Positions 1-8,056 of a stretch of 64,000 nt of DNA are shown in pieces. The notes beneath the pieces were generated by a model. It ran no database searches. It was given only the letters and a program-made list of their open reading frames with translations, and was not told where the DNA came from. The DNA is from Burkholderiales bacterium (GTDB lineage Bacteria; Pseudomonadota; Gammaproteobacteria; Burkholderiales; Nitrosomonadaceae), in NCBI GenBank assembly GCA_024235795.1, contig JACKLR010000003.1:124001-188000 (forward strand), read 5' to 3'. Positions within the stretch are counted from its first letter, which is position 1, and each line of letters begins with the position of its first letter. The translations under genes were made by a program, and so were the position numbers.

Positions 1-779
1 CACTGGCGGCCAACAACATTGTGCTCGGCACCTACCGCCATATCACCAACCCGGAATGCCGCCAGTATTTGTTGCGCCAGGCGTTTGAAGAAGCGATTCA
101 TACCCATGCGTACCAGTATATTGTCGAATCGCTCGGTCTTGACGAAGGCGAAATTTTCAATGCCTATCATGAAATCGAATCCATCCGCGACAAGGATGAA
201 TTCCTGATTCCGTTTATCGATACACTGACCGATCCGGACTTTAAAACCGGCACGACGGAAACCGATCAGCAACTGCTCAAAAGCCTGATCGTATTCGCGT
301 GCATTATGGAGGGTCTGTTTTTTTACGTCGGCTTTGCACAGATTCTGGCGCTTGGGCGGCAAAACAAAATGACCGGCTCGGCTGAACAATACCAATATAT
401 TCTGCGCGACGAATCGATGCACTGCAATTTCGGCATCGATGTTATCAACCAGATTAAAATGGAAAATCCGCACCTCTGGACCAAGGCTTTCCGTGAGGAG
501 ATTCTCGCATTGATGCGCAAGGCCGTTACCCTGGAATACCGCTACGCGGAAGACACCATGCCGCGCGGCGTGCTGGGTTTGAACGCACCGATGTTCAAGG
601 AATATCTGCGCTATATCGCCAACCGCCGTTGCCAGCAGATCGGTCTGGATACGCTGTTCCCGGATGCGAACAACCCGTTCCCGTGGATGTCCGAGATGAT
701 CGATCTGAAAAAAGAGAAGAATTTCTTTGAGACGCGGGTTATTGAGTATCAGACCGGTGGCGCACTCTCCTGGGATTGA
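1..779 (+). CDS. nrdB: Ribonucleoside-diphosphate reductase beta subunit, 3' part
   Basis: Class I ribonucleotide reductase small subunit, which carries the di-iron/tyrosyl radical cofactor used by the alpha subunit to make dNTPs in the cytoplasm. The gene is cut by the window edge; the reading frame is already open at base 3, so the GTG at 21 is an internal valine and not a start. Visible metal and radical residues by comparison with the family: Glu and His in EEAIHTHAY (the Tyr codon at 111 matches the radical tyrosine), a Glu in IMEGLFFYVGF, and Glu/His in RDESMHC. The C-terminal tail ending GGALSWD is the usual place where the beta subunit docks on alpha. nrdA should lie upstream, outside the window. 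Identification is secure; only the N-terminus is missing. Confidence 0.96.
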   Translation, partial: LAANNIVLGTYRHITNPECRQYLLRQAFEEAIHTHAYQYIVESLGLDEGEIFNAYHEIESIRDKDEFLIPFIDTLTDPDFKTGTTETDQQLLKSLIVFACIMEGLFFYVGFAQILALGRQNKMTGSAEQYQYILRDESMHCNFGIDVINQIKMENPHLWTKAFREEILALMRKAVTLEYRYAEDTMPRGVLGLNAPMFKEYLRYIANRRCQQIGLDTLFPDANNPFPWMSEMIDLKKEKNFFETRVIEYQTGGALSWD

Positions 780-936
780 TTTATTGCCTGCGCAAGCGAA
801 TTGCTGCGTTGGGCGGTACTCAGAAACTCGCCTATCTAAATGATATGTCTCGTTTCCTGCGTTCCGTCCGCCTTGCACTTCTCTTGCTCGGCTAATAACT
901 CAGGTACTTTTTAGCTCGATAACAGGGTAAACAAAC

Positions 937-2328
937 ATGAACTACCGCGAAGAACGTGACGCCATGGGCGTCATGCAAGTGCCCGCAACCGCGCTGTGGG
1001 GCGCGCAGACGCAGCGCTCGCTGGAAAACTTCAAGATTTCCGGCGAACAGATGCCGCCCGCGCTGATACAGGCGCTGGCGCAGGTCAAGCGTAGCGCCGC
1101 CACCGTCAATCATGAGCTAGGCCTGCTCAATGCGGCAACCACCGCGGCGATTATTCAGGCGGCGGATGAAGTCATCGGCGGCCAGCATGACGACGAGTTT
1201 CCGCTGGTCATCTGGCAGACCGGTTCGGGCACGCAGACCAACATGAACATGAACGAAGTGCTCGCCAACCGCGCATCGGAACTGCTCGGCGGCGAACGCG
1301 GCATGGATCGCAAGGTGCACCCCAACGACGACGTCAACAAAGGTCAATCGTCCAACGACGTGTTTCCGACGGCGATGCATGTCGCCGCGGTGCAAGGCAT
1401 CCACCACCAGTTGATACCCGCTATCAACCTGCTGCGCGGCACGCTGGCCGGAAAAGCCGAAGCGTTTTCAGACATCGTCAAAATCGGCCGCACGCATCTG
1501 CAGGACGCCACACCGCTCACGCTCGGACAGGAATTTTCCGGCTATGTCGCGCAACTCGATCACGGCCTAAAGCATGTCGAAGCCGCCCTGCCCCATTTGC
1601 ACGAACTCGCGCTCGGCGGCACCGCCGTCGGCACCGGACTGAACGCGCATCCCGAATTTGCCAAACGTGTCGCCGATGAAATTGCTTATCTGACCAAACT
1701 GCCGTTCGTCACCGCGCCAAACAAGTTTGAAGCGCTGGCCAGCAACGACGCACTCGTCCATGCGCATGGCGCATTGAAAACGCTGGCCGCGTCGATGATA
1801 AAAATCGCCAATGACATCCGCTGGCTCGCATCGGGCCCGCGTTGCGGCATCGGCGAACTGAAAATCCCCGAAAACGAACCCGGCAGCTCGATCATGCCCG
1901 GCAAAGTCAACCCGACCCAGTCGGAAGCCATGACCATGCTGTGCTGCCAGGTCATGGGCAACGACGTTGCGATCAACATGGGCGGTGCGATGGGCAATTT
2001 CGAACTCAACGTAATGAAACCGCTGATCATCCATAACTTCCTGCACAGCGTGCGCCTGCTCGCTGACGGCATCACCAGTTTCAACGACCATTGCGCCGTC
2101 GGCATCGAAGCCAATCGCGAACGCATCGACCATTTAATGCATAACTCGCTGATGCTCGTCACCGCACTGAATCCGCATATCGGCTACGACAAGGCCGCTG
2201 AAATCGCCAAAAAAGCGCACCGCGAAGCGACCACGCTCAAAGCCGCGGCGATTGCCACCGGTTACGTTTCCGCCGAGCAGTTCGATGAGTGGGTTGACCC
2301 GCAGAAAATGGTGGGAAAAACGGATTAA
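937..2328 (+). CDS. fumC: Fumarate hydratase class II
   Basis: Iron-independent fumarase of the TCA cycle, interconverting fumarate and malate as a cytosolic homotetramer. At 463 residues it has the normal class II length. The fumarase/aspartase superfamily signature GSSIMPGKVNP begins near residue 316, and the substrate-binding stretch TGSGTQTNMNMNEV is near residue 97. The start ATG at 937 follows an AGGGT-like ribosome site. It lies about 160 bp downstream of nrdB on the same strand; no terminator is evident between them, so co-transcription is possible. Its start MNYREERDAMGVMQVP matches FumC (phosphorylated-reagent style N-terminus) rather than aspartase or argininosuccinate lyase. Confidence 0.96.
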   Translation: MNYREERDAMGVMQVPATALWGAQTQRSLENFKISGEQMPPALIQALAQVKRSAATVNHELGLLNAATTAAIIQAADEVIGGQHDDEFPLVIWQTGSGTQTNMNMNEVLANRASELLGGERGMDRKVHPNDDVNKGQSSNDVFPTAMHVAAVQGIHHQLIPAINLLRGTLAGKAEAFSDIVKIGRTHLQDATPLTLGQEFSGYVAQLDHGLKHVEAALPHLHELALGGTAVGTGLNAHPEFAKRVADEIAYLTKLPFVTAPNKFEALASNDALVHAHGALKTLAASMIKIANDIRWLASGPRCGIGELKIPENEPGSSIMPGKVNPTQSEAMTMLCCQVMGNDVAINMGGAMGNFELNVMKPLIIHNFLHSVRLLADGITSFNDHCAVGIEANRERIDHLMHNSLMLVTALNPHIGYDKAAEIAKKAHREATTLKAAAIATGYVSAEQFDEWVDPQKMVGKTD

Positions 2329-2447
2329 AACAAACGGCAAATTAACAATTAACAAAATGATTTAAATAACAAAATCATGTCTGTAATAAAACTTTAACAA
2401 TTGACCACTAAACTTGCGCTGTATCAAAAAACATTAAAGGAGTATTT

Positions 2448-2711
2448 ATGTTTTGTTATATCAAGGAATGGCCCAACAAAATGGCCACACTCATGACCGC
2501 CGACGGCGTGGTGCTGTGCACCTGTGAAACTACCGACGAAGCCCGGAAAGTCTGGCAGGACTGGAAACAGCAGCATTTAAAACCATTTACAGCGGATGCA
2601 ACCGAGACCGAACTCGAAATATTGCCGTATTCGCCGACGGTTGGGGATTGGTTGAAAGCGGTTGTGGCGGGGTGTTATGTGCGGAAGGAAAAGAAAGTAG
2701 TGAATGAATAG
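2448..2711 (+). CDS. Small conserved-looking protein, function unknown
   Basis: An 87-residue protein with no recognised domain. It begins with a strong ribosome-binding site (AAAGGAG, 7 bp before the ATG) and has an AT-rich leader that contains possible promoter sequence, so it looks genuinely expressed. The protein has alternating beta-like and helical stretches (MATLMTADGVVLCTCET, then DEARKVWQDWKQQH) and three cysteines, with a basic tail. There is no signal peptide or membrane helix, so it is probably cytosolic. It sits between fumC and the accessory tract, and codon use and base composition resemble fumC more than the AT-rich gene after it. Confidence 0.65.
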   Translation: MFCYIKEWPNKMATLMTADGVVLCTCETTDEARKVWQDWKQQHLKPFTADATETELEILPYSPTVGDWLKAVVAGCYVRKEKKVVNE

Positions 2712-2785
2712 GTCAATGTTATTTCAGAAACTTCATTTGCGTAATTTTAGGTTTCAAAAAATTTGAGATTATTTGTAACAAAATT

Positions 2786-4027
2786 ATGCCGCCCGGACCG
2801 ATCTCCTTATTCGATAAGTCTTTCATCCAGTCATTGAGCATTGACGAATCCGTTTGGTTTGATGCGCTCTATCTTCCCGTGGTCTGCCCAATTTTCTACG
2901 CAGAAACGCTTGCTGATCTCTCCAAGGAGATGAAGGGTGACAAAACGGCGGCAGAAGAAGTCGCAAAAATCGCAAATAAGTTCCCGGATATGGGAGGTAC
3001 TCCATGCTTGGGACATATGGATCTTTGCATTGGCAACTTACTCGGTCATCGAGTTTCGATGAACGGCAGGATAATGACCCCTGGGGGATATCCAGTAAAG
3101 GATAGAGGGAAGACGGGATATGTGTTTGATAAATTTCCCGAAGTAGAAGCTTTCAATCGTTGGCAACAGGGAGAGTTTCAATTCGTGGAAGATAATCTTG
3201 CCAGATTCTGGCGAGCATCAGTAACAAACCTAGACCTAAACAAACAAGCAGAAATATTCAGGTCTGCCGGAATAGATAACAAAACTTGCAAGTCTCTTGA
3301 TGACGCTAAAGGTATAGCGTCTCAAATTATACATGTGTCAAAACCATTCGATCAGATGGCATTGCTGGTGCATTTCTTAAATATTCCACCAGAGTTCCAG
3401 CAAGAAATACTAAAACGATGGAATCTAATGAATTATCCACCGTTAGCAATATTCGCACCTTATGCTGCCTTTGTTCTCGAGGTCGAACTCTTCTTTCAGA
3501 TTGCCGTCGCTTCAAAACTGATAGCGTCTGAGAGACCTTCCAATCGTGTAGACATCTCGTATTTGTTTTACTTGCCTTTCTGCATGATTTTCATTTCATC
3601 TGACAAGTTGCACCGCCGCTGCGCTGCACATTTTCTAAGGCACGATCAAGAATTTGTTTGGGGCCAGGATTTAAAGACCGACTTGGGCCGGATAAACAAG
3701 AGACATTTGTCGCTACCGGAAGAGACGAAGCAGATTGGCGTACTCAGCTTTGCGAACGGTCCGCCTAAAGAAGCTGGATTTTTGACGACCGAATTGTGGG
3801 ATAAGCACATGAACCCAAGTTGGAGGGATCGTCAGGAAATTCGCCACCAAATGCCCAACAATAGCCCCAATCTCGTATCTTCAATGAGAAATATCGGAGA
3901 TGCCCCACCGACCAAAACCGAGGAAGTAGATTTAAATGATATTCAGAGTATGACTCTTAAAAGAATGGTGAGGAAGAAAAAAGGCAGTTGGTTTCAAATT
4001 CATCGGAATATAAGACATGATGTGTGA
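2786..4027 (+). CDS. Predicted PIN-like domain protein (putative nuclease), function unproven
   Basis: A 413-residue protein not recognised with certainty. It shows a pattern suggestive of a PIN-fold nuclease: an early Asp in FDKS (residue 10), a Glu in YAETL (residue 40), and two late acids in the segment around residues 256-273 (VDISYLFYLPFCMIFISSDKLH), the arrangement of four metal-binding acids typical of PIN-like families, here with a long insertion between halves. The C-terminus is basic (RMVRKKKGSW). Base composition is AT-rich and codon use is unlike fumC, suggesting transfer. No good ribosome site precedes the ATG, so the start is uncertain. Its end overlaps a truncated HigB-type toxin fragment that is followed by an XRE antitoxin gene, so it may have inserted into or replaced part of a toxin-antitoxin locus. 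The PIN assignment is inference from motif spacing. Confidence 0.6.
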   Translation: MPPGPISLFDKSFIQSLSIDESVWFDALYLPVVCPIFYAETLADLSKEMKGDKTAAEEVAKIANKFPDMGGTPCLGHMDLCIGNLLGHRVSMNGRIMTPGGYPVKDRGKTGYVFDKFPEVEAFNRWQQGEFQFVEDNLARFWRASVTNLDLNKQAEIFRSAGIDNKTCKSLDDAKGIASQIIHVSKPFDQMALLVHFLNIPPEFQQEILKRWNLMNYPPLAIFAPYAAFVLEVELFFQIAVASKLIASERPSNRVDISYLFYLPFCMIFISSDKLHRRCAAHFLRHDQEFVWGQDLKTDLGRINKRHLSLPEETKQIGVLSFANGPPKEAGFLTTELWDKHMNPSWRDRQEIRHQMPNNSPNLVSSMRNIGDAPPTKTEEVDLNDIQSMTLKRMVRKKKGSWFQIHRNIRHDV

Positions 4028-4148
4028 ATGGCAAGGTCATCGATCATCTCGATTGAATCTCCAATATAGAATCATTTATAAAGTTGACCACGAAAATATA
4101 TGGATACAGGTTGTGAAAATAACGCCTCATGACTACAGGAAGGATTAA
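4017..4148 (+). pseudogene. Truncated RelE/HigB-type toxin, C-terminal remnant
   Basis: An open frame of 43 codons from ATG 4017 to TAA 4148, overlapping the end of the PIN-like gene in another frame. It encodes EWQGHRSSRLNLQYR, then IIYKVDHENIWIQVVKITPHDY, which is the characteristic C-terminal half of RelE/HigB-superfamily mRNA interferases (the conserved R-S-x-R-L...Y-R-x-I-Y-K-V...I...V-T-P-H-x-Y pattern). A stop codon lies directly upstream at 4011, so the N-terminal half (normally about 50 residues) is missing. It ends 2 bp before the ATG of the XRE antitoxin, the usual toxin-then-antitoxin order of higBA loci. I call it a broken toxin, although expression as a short peptide cannot be excluded. 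Confidence 0.72.
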
Positions 4149-4150
4149 TC

Positions 4151-4411
4151 ATGAAAGATTATCGTAAAGCTAAAAAATCAATCGATATCAGCGTCGGTGA
4201 TTCTGTCAGGATTATTCGTGAACTGCAGGACTTAAGCCAGAATAAATTGGCTGAATTAACGGGCATTCCCCAGTCCACCCTATCCGCAATAGAAAACAAT
4301 CATGTCAGACTTGGCGTGGAACGGGCAAAAGTTCTGGCAAAAGCCCTAAACTGTCATCCAGCCGTTCTGGTCTTTCCAGGTTGGGAAATTGAGAACGAAA
4401 ATGCGGCCTAA
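4151..4411 (+). CDS. XRE-family HTH antitoxin (HigA-like)
   Basis: An 86-residue DNA-binding protein with one Cro/CI-type helix-turn-helix in the middle (RELQDLSQNKLAELTGIPQS, then TLSAIENN at roughly residues 24-50). This is the size and layout of antitoxins paired with HigB/RelE toxins, which bind their own operator and neutralise the toxin. Its ATG follows an AGGAAGGATTAATC leader, 2 bp after the toxin remnant. Because the toxin is truncated, this is probably an orphan antitoxin kept as a repressor or as an anti-addiction element. Alternatively it may regulate the PIN-like gene upstream. Confidence 0.85.
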   Translation: MKDYRKAKKSIDISVGDSVRIIRELQDLSQNKLAELTGIPQSTLSAIENNHVRLGVERAKVLAKALNCHPAVLVFPGWEIENENAA

Positions 4412-4424
4412 TCAGCTCGGTAGA

Positions 4425-4520
4425 GTGCAATAACTGAAAGGCATTGCGCCATATAATTCACCCACTGGTGCAATGCACTGCGTTTATTGCACCTTACGAG
4501 TTCATCTGCAAAATGTAAGG
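4425..4520. repeat. Cluster of overlapping inverted repeats (GTGCAAT boxes)
   Basis: The non-coding stretch after the XRE gene carries several mutually exclusive inverted repeats: GTGCAATAA at 4425-4433 with TTATTGCAC at 4484-4492; GCATTGCGCCA at 4441-4451 with TGGTGCAATGC at 4466-4476; GGTGCAAT at 4467-4474 with ATTGCACC at 4486-4493; and CCTTAC at 4492-4497 with GTAAGG at 4515-4520. There is no T-run, so it is not a classical terminator. It could be an operator cluster for the XRE protein or a remnant of a small repeat element. Confidence 0.55.
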
Positions 4521-4647
4521 TTGCTATAAATTAGTGATTATTTGTATCGAAATGTAAATACATGATTATTTTTCGGATGAAAGATTTTATGCGGATAATT
4601 ATGATTTTTTACTTTTTTGTCTAATTTTAGTTAGGCGACAGCGAAAG

Positions 4648-5109
4648 ATGGATCTAAAACCGCTACACATACCACTAATTATCATATTGATTGTTGTCCT
4701 GTCGCCACTCATCGTCTTCTATGCACTTATCTATGCTGCCTTGACCCTCTACATACGAATCTGGGCGTGGATAGCCTTTCGACGCCACGGCAAAACCGTT
4801 TTGTTTGTTTATTCGAACAATCCGAGTTGGCAGGAATATATTGAAACCCACATTCTTCCGGTTATCTCCGAACAGTCCTACATTCTAAATTGGTCTGAAC
4901 GCAAGACTTGGTCTTGGTCTCAGAAGTCAGCATTAAATTATTGCCTAGGTAGCCGGGAGTTCTGTCCGGCAGCCGTCAAATTCTCGGGTCTTTGGAAAAC
5001 TACTACGATTCTATTTTTCGGTGCATTCAAAAGGCACAAGAAAGGACACTCAGCTGAACTTCTCGCACGAGAAAGGGAATTACGCGAATGTATTCAAACT
5101 GCCACTTAA
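4648..5109 (+). CDS. Small membrane-anchored protein of unknown function
   Basis: A 153-residue protein with a long hydrophobic N-terminus (about residues 9-45, enough for one or two membrane helices) followed by a soluble domain of about 105 residues rich in aromatic residues (NWSERKTWSWSQ) and a charged tail. I do not recognise the family. The segment after the membrane helix (FRRHGKTVLFVYSNNPSWQEY) reads like the first strand and loop of an alpha/beta domain. The 3' end overlaps the next gene by 22 bp, suggesting translational coupling with the predicted lipoprotein metallopeptidase. Confidence 0.65.
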   Translation: MDLKPLHIPLIIILIVVLSPLIVFYALIYAALTLYIRIWAWIAFRRHGKTVLFVYSNNPSWQEYIETHILPVISEQSYILNWSERKTWSWSQKSALNYCLGSREFCPAAVKFSGLWKTTTILFFGAFKRHKKGHSAELLARERELRECIQTAT

Positions 5110-6134
5110 TAGTGTTGTCTAAAACCGATACGAAACCATTAAAGAAACACTTAAGTTCGATGAATCAATTTTCACTTGACTATGTTCTCTTGTGGTACAA
5201 CAAGAACATTCTGCTGTCAATCGGTGTGCTATGTTTCTTTTTAATCGGATGTGCAACGACCGATCCTTTTGCCGGCCTCGACGAATGGAAGGCAATTCAA
5301 AGTAAGCATTTTATCGTTTACACCAATGCGAAAGAAACGGTAGCAGTCGATACCGCAAAAGAATTTGAAACATTTCGTGCAACAGCATTGAAAATCACCA
5401 CAGTTCCGCCGTTTGAGGAACCCTATCCTGTCCGGATTTATCTTTTCAAGGACAAAAAATCATTTGAACCATTCAAGCCTTCAGAAAACACAGCGGGTTA
5501 TTTTATTTCAGGGAAAAACTATATTGCCTTGTATGCCATTCCTTTTGAAGAGAACCCTCAATACCCAATTGTCTACCACGAATTTATCCATTATCTGATT
5601 TCCAAACATCCAGCCAAAATTCCCCGATGGTACGACGAAGGATTGGCAACCCTGTTTGAAACACTCAAGTTTGAAGACGGTGTTGTAACATTTGGTAAGG
5701 CGCAATATCATCGCTGGCTGTTTTTGAAACGTCACGCCAAGTGGATTCCGATGGATGAATTCCTCTCTGATCAAGTTAACTATCAGCATAATAAGGGTTT
5801 TACGCATGCACATTCACAAGCGTGGGCATTGATGCATTACTTCCTTTACGCCAAACAAGATTCAATGGATAAACTTGGCCGGTATATCTATTTACTGAAT
5901 AATGATCAAGACTATGATTCAGCCTTGCAGGTAACCTTTGGATTAACACCGGAAGCACTCTTACAAGAAGTAAAAAATTATATTGCCAGCAAAAATCTCC
6001 CCTATAGCCGGTTGAGAATCGACAATAGTTTGGTCGACAATTCTCACAGCGTCCGCTCTCTTAAAGCGGATGAAGCTCGGGAAGTAATCCAGGAATTGAA
6101 AGAACTTGTGGATACCTTTCGCGATACCGAATGA
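5088..6134 (+). CDS. Predicted lipoprotein metallopeptidase (gluzincin type, DUF1570-like)
   Basis: A 348-residue protein with a lipoprotein signal (hydrophobic stretch LLSIGVLCFFLIG followed by Cys55, or Cys31 if translation starts at the ATG at 5160). The mature part contains a zinc-peptidase motif HEFIH at residues 164-168 and a downstream Glu in WYDEGLA (Glu184), the HExxH...E arrangement of gluzincins. It is therefore likely to be exported, lipidated and proteolytic at the envelope. The start at 5088 overlaps the preceding gene by 22 bp and has an AAAGGGA-like site; the start at 5160 gives a more usual signal-peptide length. The substrate is unknown. Base composition is AT-rich like the rest of the accessory tract. 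Confidence 0.75.
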   Translation: MYSNCHLIVLSKTDTKPLKKHLSSMNQFSLDYVLLWYNKNILLSIGVLCFFLIGCATTDPFAGLDEWKAIQSKHFIVYTNAKETVAVDTAKEFETFRATALKITTVPPFEEPYPVRIYLFKDKKSFEPFKPSENTAGYFISGKNYIALYAIPFEENPQYPIVYHEFIHYLISKHPAKIPRWYDEGLATLFETLKFEDGVVTFGKAQYHRWLFLKRHAKWIPMDEFLSDQVNYQHNKGFTHAHSQAWALMHYFLYAKQDSMDKLGRYIYLLNNDQDYDSALQVTFGLTPEALLQEVKNYIASKNLPYSRLRIDNSLVDNSHSVRSLKADEAREVIQELKELVDTFRDTE

Positions 6135-6189
6135 ACAAATGCGCGGCGTCTGCGTCCCGGTCGGGTCTAGAAACGAGGCGCAGCAAATC

Positions 6190-6325
6190 TTAAGAATCAG
6201 GTAGCAAGTCAAACAGCAAAGCAGCCCCCAGAATGATACGTGCAGCGTTGGTACCCATATCGCTAATGCCACTAAGCGAAACGGAACACATGTCAACGAT
6301 TGATTGACATTCTTTAGCCAATAGG
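6190..6325 (-). pseudogene. Decayed 3' fragment of a DUF1499-family gene
   Basis: On the minus strand this stretch reads LAKECQSIVDMCSVSLSGIS followed by DMGTNAARI, then diverges and stops at 6190. It is clearly related to the last 35-40 residues of the intact DUF1499 protein encoded at 8057-8875 (SAKDGKSVVDMRSVSRIGIS, DMGTNAARI). The DNA downstream of the stop is also similar (TCTAGAAACGAGGCG here, ACTAGAAACGAAGCG near 8020). No upstream part of the gene remains, so this is a relic of a duplication or recombination. Confidence 0.75.
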
Positions 6326-6403
6326 TGGTTATCAAGCAATTTGTTGTGACTGGGTGCCATGTAGGTGTATATTAGAACCCATAATATTTTATGGACTTAG
6401 ACG

Positions 6404-6673
6404 ATGACAAAACAATCTGTTAACGTTACGCCACCAAACGATGACTGGCTTAATGCTAAGGTGGCGAGCAAGGAATATTCCAATAAGACAGACATCATCA
6501 ACGATCTCATTCGTCGTGAACGTGAACGGGAAGAAAAATTCAAGACTCTTAAGGCTGCGATTGAGAAAGGATTGGCTAGTGATATTACCGAGAACGACGT
6601 GCTTGATATTATGCAACGTGTAGAAAAGAGAATGGCAGAAAATGGCACGTTACCGGATACTGGCCGAGGCTGA
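6404..6673 (+). CDS. parD: ParD-like ribbon-helix-helix antitoxin
   Basis: An 89-residue antitoxin of the ParD/CopG class. The N-terminal beta strand and two helices (SVNVTPPNDDWLNAKVASKE, then NKTDIINDLIRRERER) form the DNA-binding ribbon-helix-helix, and the C-terminal acidic helix (ENDVLDIMQRVEKRM) would wrap around the toxin. It overlaps the ParE gene by 32 bp, the standard coupled arrangement, and represses its own promoter in known systems. The start ATG lies after an AT-rich leader with a weak ribosome site. Confidence 0.88.
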   Translation: MTKQSVNVTPPNDDWLNAKVASKEYSNKTDIINDLIRREREREEKFKTLKAAIEKGLASDITENDVLDIMQRVEKRMAENGTLPDTGRG

Positions 6674-6932
6674 TGCCGACATTGATAAAATCTATGTTGA
6701 CGGGATAGAGAGATGGGGACTGGCACAGGCCAAAAACTACTTAATTGGCCTGCACGAACGTTTAGAGTTTTTGGCCGATAGCCCAAACACCGGCTTCAAT
6801 TCAGATGCGCTCTCACCCGGCTTACAACGATTCCGTTATGACCGTCATGTCATATTTTTTACCAATACAAACGATAAAATTTTTATTGTTCGTGTACTGG
6901 GTGAAGAAATGGATTTTGAACGCCATTTATAA
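6642..6932 (+). CDS. parE: ParE-like toxin (RelE/ParE superfamily)
   Basis: A 96-residue toxin, full length for the family, with the typical N-terminus (YRILAEADADIDKIYVDGIE) and the C-terminal core (RFRYDRHVIFFTNTNDKIFI, then VRVLGEEMDFERHL). ParE proteins poison DNA gyrase; other members of the superfamily are mRNA interferases, so the target is inferred. The start overlaps the end of the ParD gene. No frameshift or premature stop is seen, so the pair looks functional. Confidence 0.88.
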   Translation: MARYRILAEADADIDKIYVDGIERWGLAQAKNYLIGLHERLEFLADSPNTGFNSDALSPGLQRFRYDRHVIFFTNTNDKIFIVRVLGEEMDFERHL

Positions 6933-7000
6933 TTTTAACTACTCAATAGAAATCTTTGGAAGACCAGGCTGATTCACGTTATATCTGTACGGATTAATTC

Positions 7001-7372
7001 ATGAATGACAAACCCAGGATGAAGGTTTATTACAATTCCGCCTGCCCAATCTGTAAAGCAGGAATAGAAGGACAGATGGACAAGCAGAGTGTCTGTGAAA
7101 TTCAATGGAATGACGTTCACAAAAACAATGCGGCGGTTTCAGAAGTGAGTTCCGATCTTGAGTTTGTGCGAGAGCGCCTTCATGTCGTCGATGAGAATGG
7201 CAATCTTCAAGTTGGGTTTGATGCTTTCCTGGCAATCTGGCGTAACTCGCCCACAGAGACATGGAAGTCCAAGTTGTTTGGTTTTCCAGTAATAAGACAA
7301 TTATGCAGAATTACTTACAACCTTTTTGCGGCCGCACTTTATAAATGGAATAAAGCAAAGAAGCATTGGTAG
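7001..7372 (+). CDS. DCC-family thiol oxidoreductase-like protein (DUF393)
   Basis: A 123-residue protein with the DCC-family N-terminal motif VYYNSACPICKAGI, containing the CxxC pair (CPIC) in a thioredoxin-like context. The rest fits the family's usual length (about 110-140 residues), with VGFDAFLAIWR in the middle and a hydrophobic helix near the C-terminus. DCC proteins are predicted thiol-disulfide oxidoreductases with poorly known partners. It stands alone between the ParDE pair and a convergent membrane protein gene. Confidence 0.83.
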   Translation: MNDKPRMKVYYNSACPICKAGIEGQMDKQSVCEIQWNDVHKNNAAVSEVSSDLEFVRERLHVVDENGNLQVGFDAFLAIWRNSPTETWKSKLFGFPVIRQLCRITYNLFAAALYKWNKAKKHW

Positions 7373-7389
7373 CCGACGGTATCATGCAA

Positions 7390-7436
7390 GGTAGCAACCT
7401 ACCTGCTACCGGAATCCCCAGCATAGCAGGGGTTTA
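7390..7436. terminator. Possible bidirectional terminator hairpins
   Basis: Two short stem-loops lie between convergent genes: GGTAGCA (7390-7396) with TGCTACC (7404-7410), and CCCC (7416-7419) with GGGG (7429-7432) followed by TTT. The T-run is short, so assignment is tentative. Confidence 0.4.
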
Positions 7437-7451
7437 CCTGCCATAAATTAT

Positions 7452-7922
7452 TCAATCGAAAATAAGTGCAATCCACCATAAAACTGCGCCTGTAACAATG
7501 AGAACTAAATAGGCTATGAAACCATAAATAAAAAATGTCGTCATTGAAAATAGCCAAATAAGTGGATTTACAAAAAGTGATAACCATGACGCTGCGGCAA
7601 TAATGGGCCATGATTTTGCAACAAATTTTCCTTGAAATTTGAGATATAAAGCGAAAAACCACGCAACTATAGTTGGTATCAAAACGCCAAATATTAAAAG
7701 AATTGGCTCTTTTGAGTACCATAGTTTCTCATACCAAAGTTTTCCAACACCCGGAACAATAATTAAATCCGTAAAAATCAAAGTACTTAAGCATGCTCCA
7801 CCTATTACTATAGCACCAGCAGTTGGCGATGCAGTATAGTCCCAAACTTTGCCTACCGTTATACTACGATAATCTAACCTGCGAAATAAATCGCTGTATT
7901 TGAATTTAAACTTGTTTTCCAC
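7452..7922 (-). CDS. Predicted multi-pass membrane protein, unknown function
   Basis: A 156-residue protein with about four hydrophobic segments (near residues 35-55, 72-95, 105-125 and 130-152), separated by short charged loops. I do not recognise the family. The N-terminal 30 residues are soluble and basic (KFKFKYSDLFRRLDYR). The gene is AT-rich, transcribed towards the DCC gene, and flanked downstream by possible terminator hairpins. It sits between the ParDE/DCC segment and the DUF1499 gene. Confidence 0.6.
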   Translation of the reverse strand: MENKFKFKYSDLFRRLDYRSITVGKVWDYTASPTAGAIVIGGACLSTLIFTDLIIVPGVGKLWYEKLWYSKEPILLIFGVLIPTIVAWFFALYLKFQGKFVAKSWPIIAAASWLSLFVNPLIWLFSMTTFFIYGFIAYLVLIVTGAVLWWIALIFD

Positions 7923-8056
7923 TTGGCGCTATATTCTTTTATTCAATCCCTTAATTGATCCTCGGATAAAAGATTACTTACACTGTAAATACGAACGACC
8001 GGAGCCTGGATCTGGCCTGGACTAGAAACGAAGCGTAACAACAGCCATGAGAATTA

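Noticed and set aside
1567..2133. Long minus-strand frames opposite fumC
   Set aside because: Shadows of the coding strand with no ribosome sites or domains.
4618..4640. GTTAGGC before 4648, similar to an integron core site
   Set aside because: No matching partner core site or attC-like arm could be found, and no integrase is in the window.
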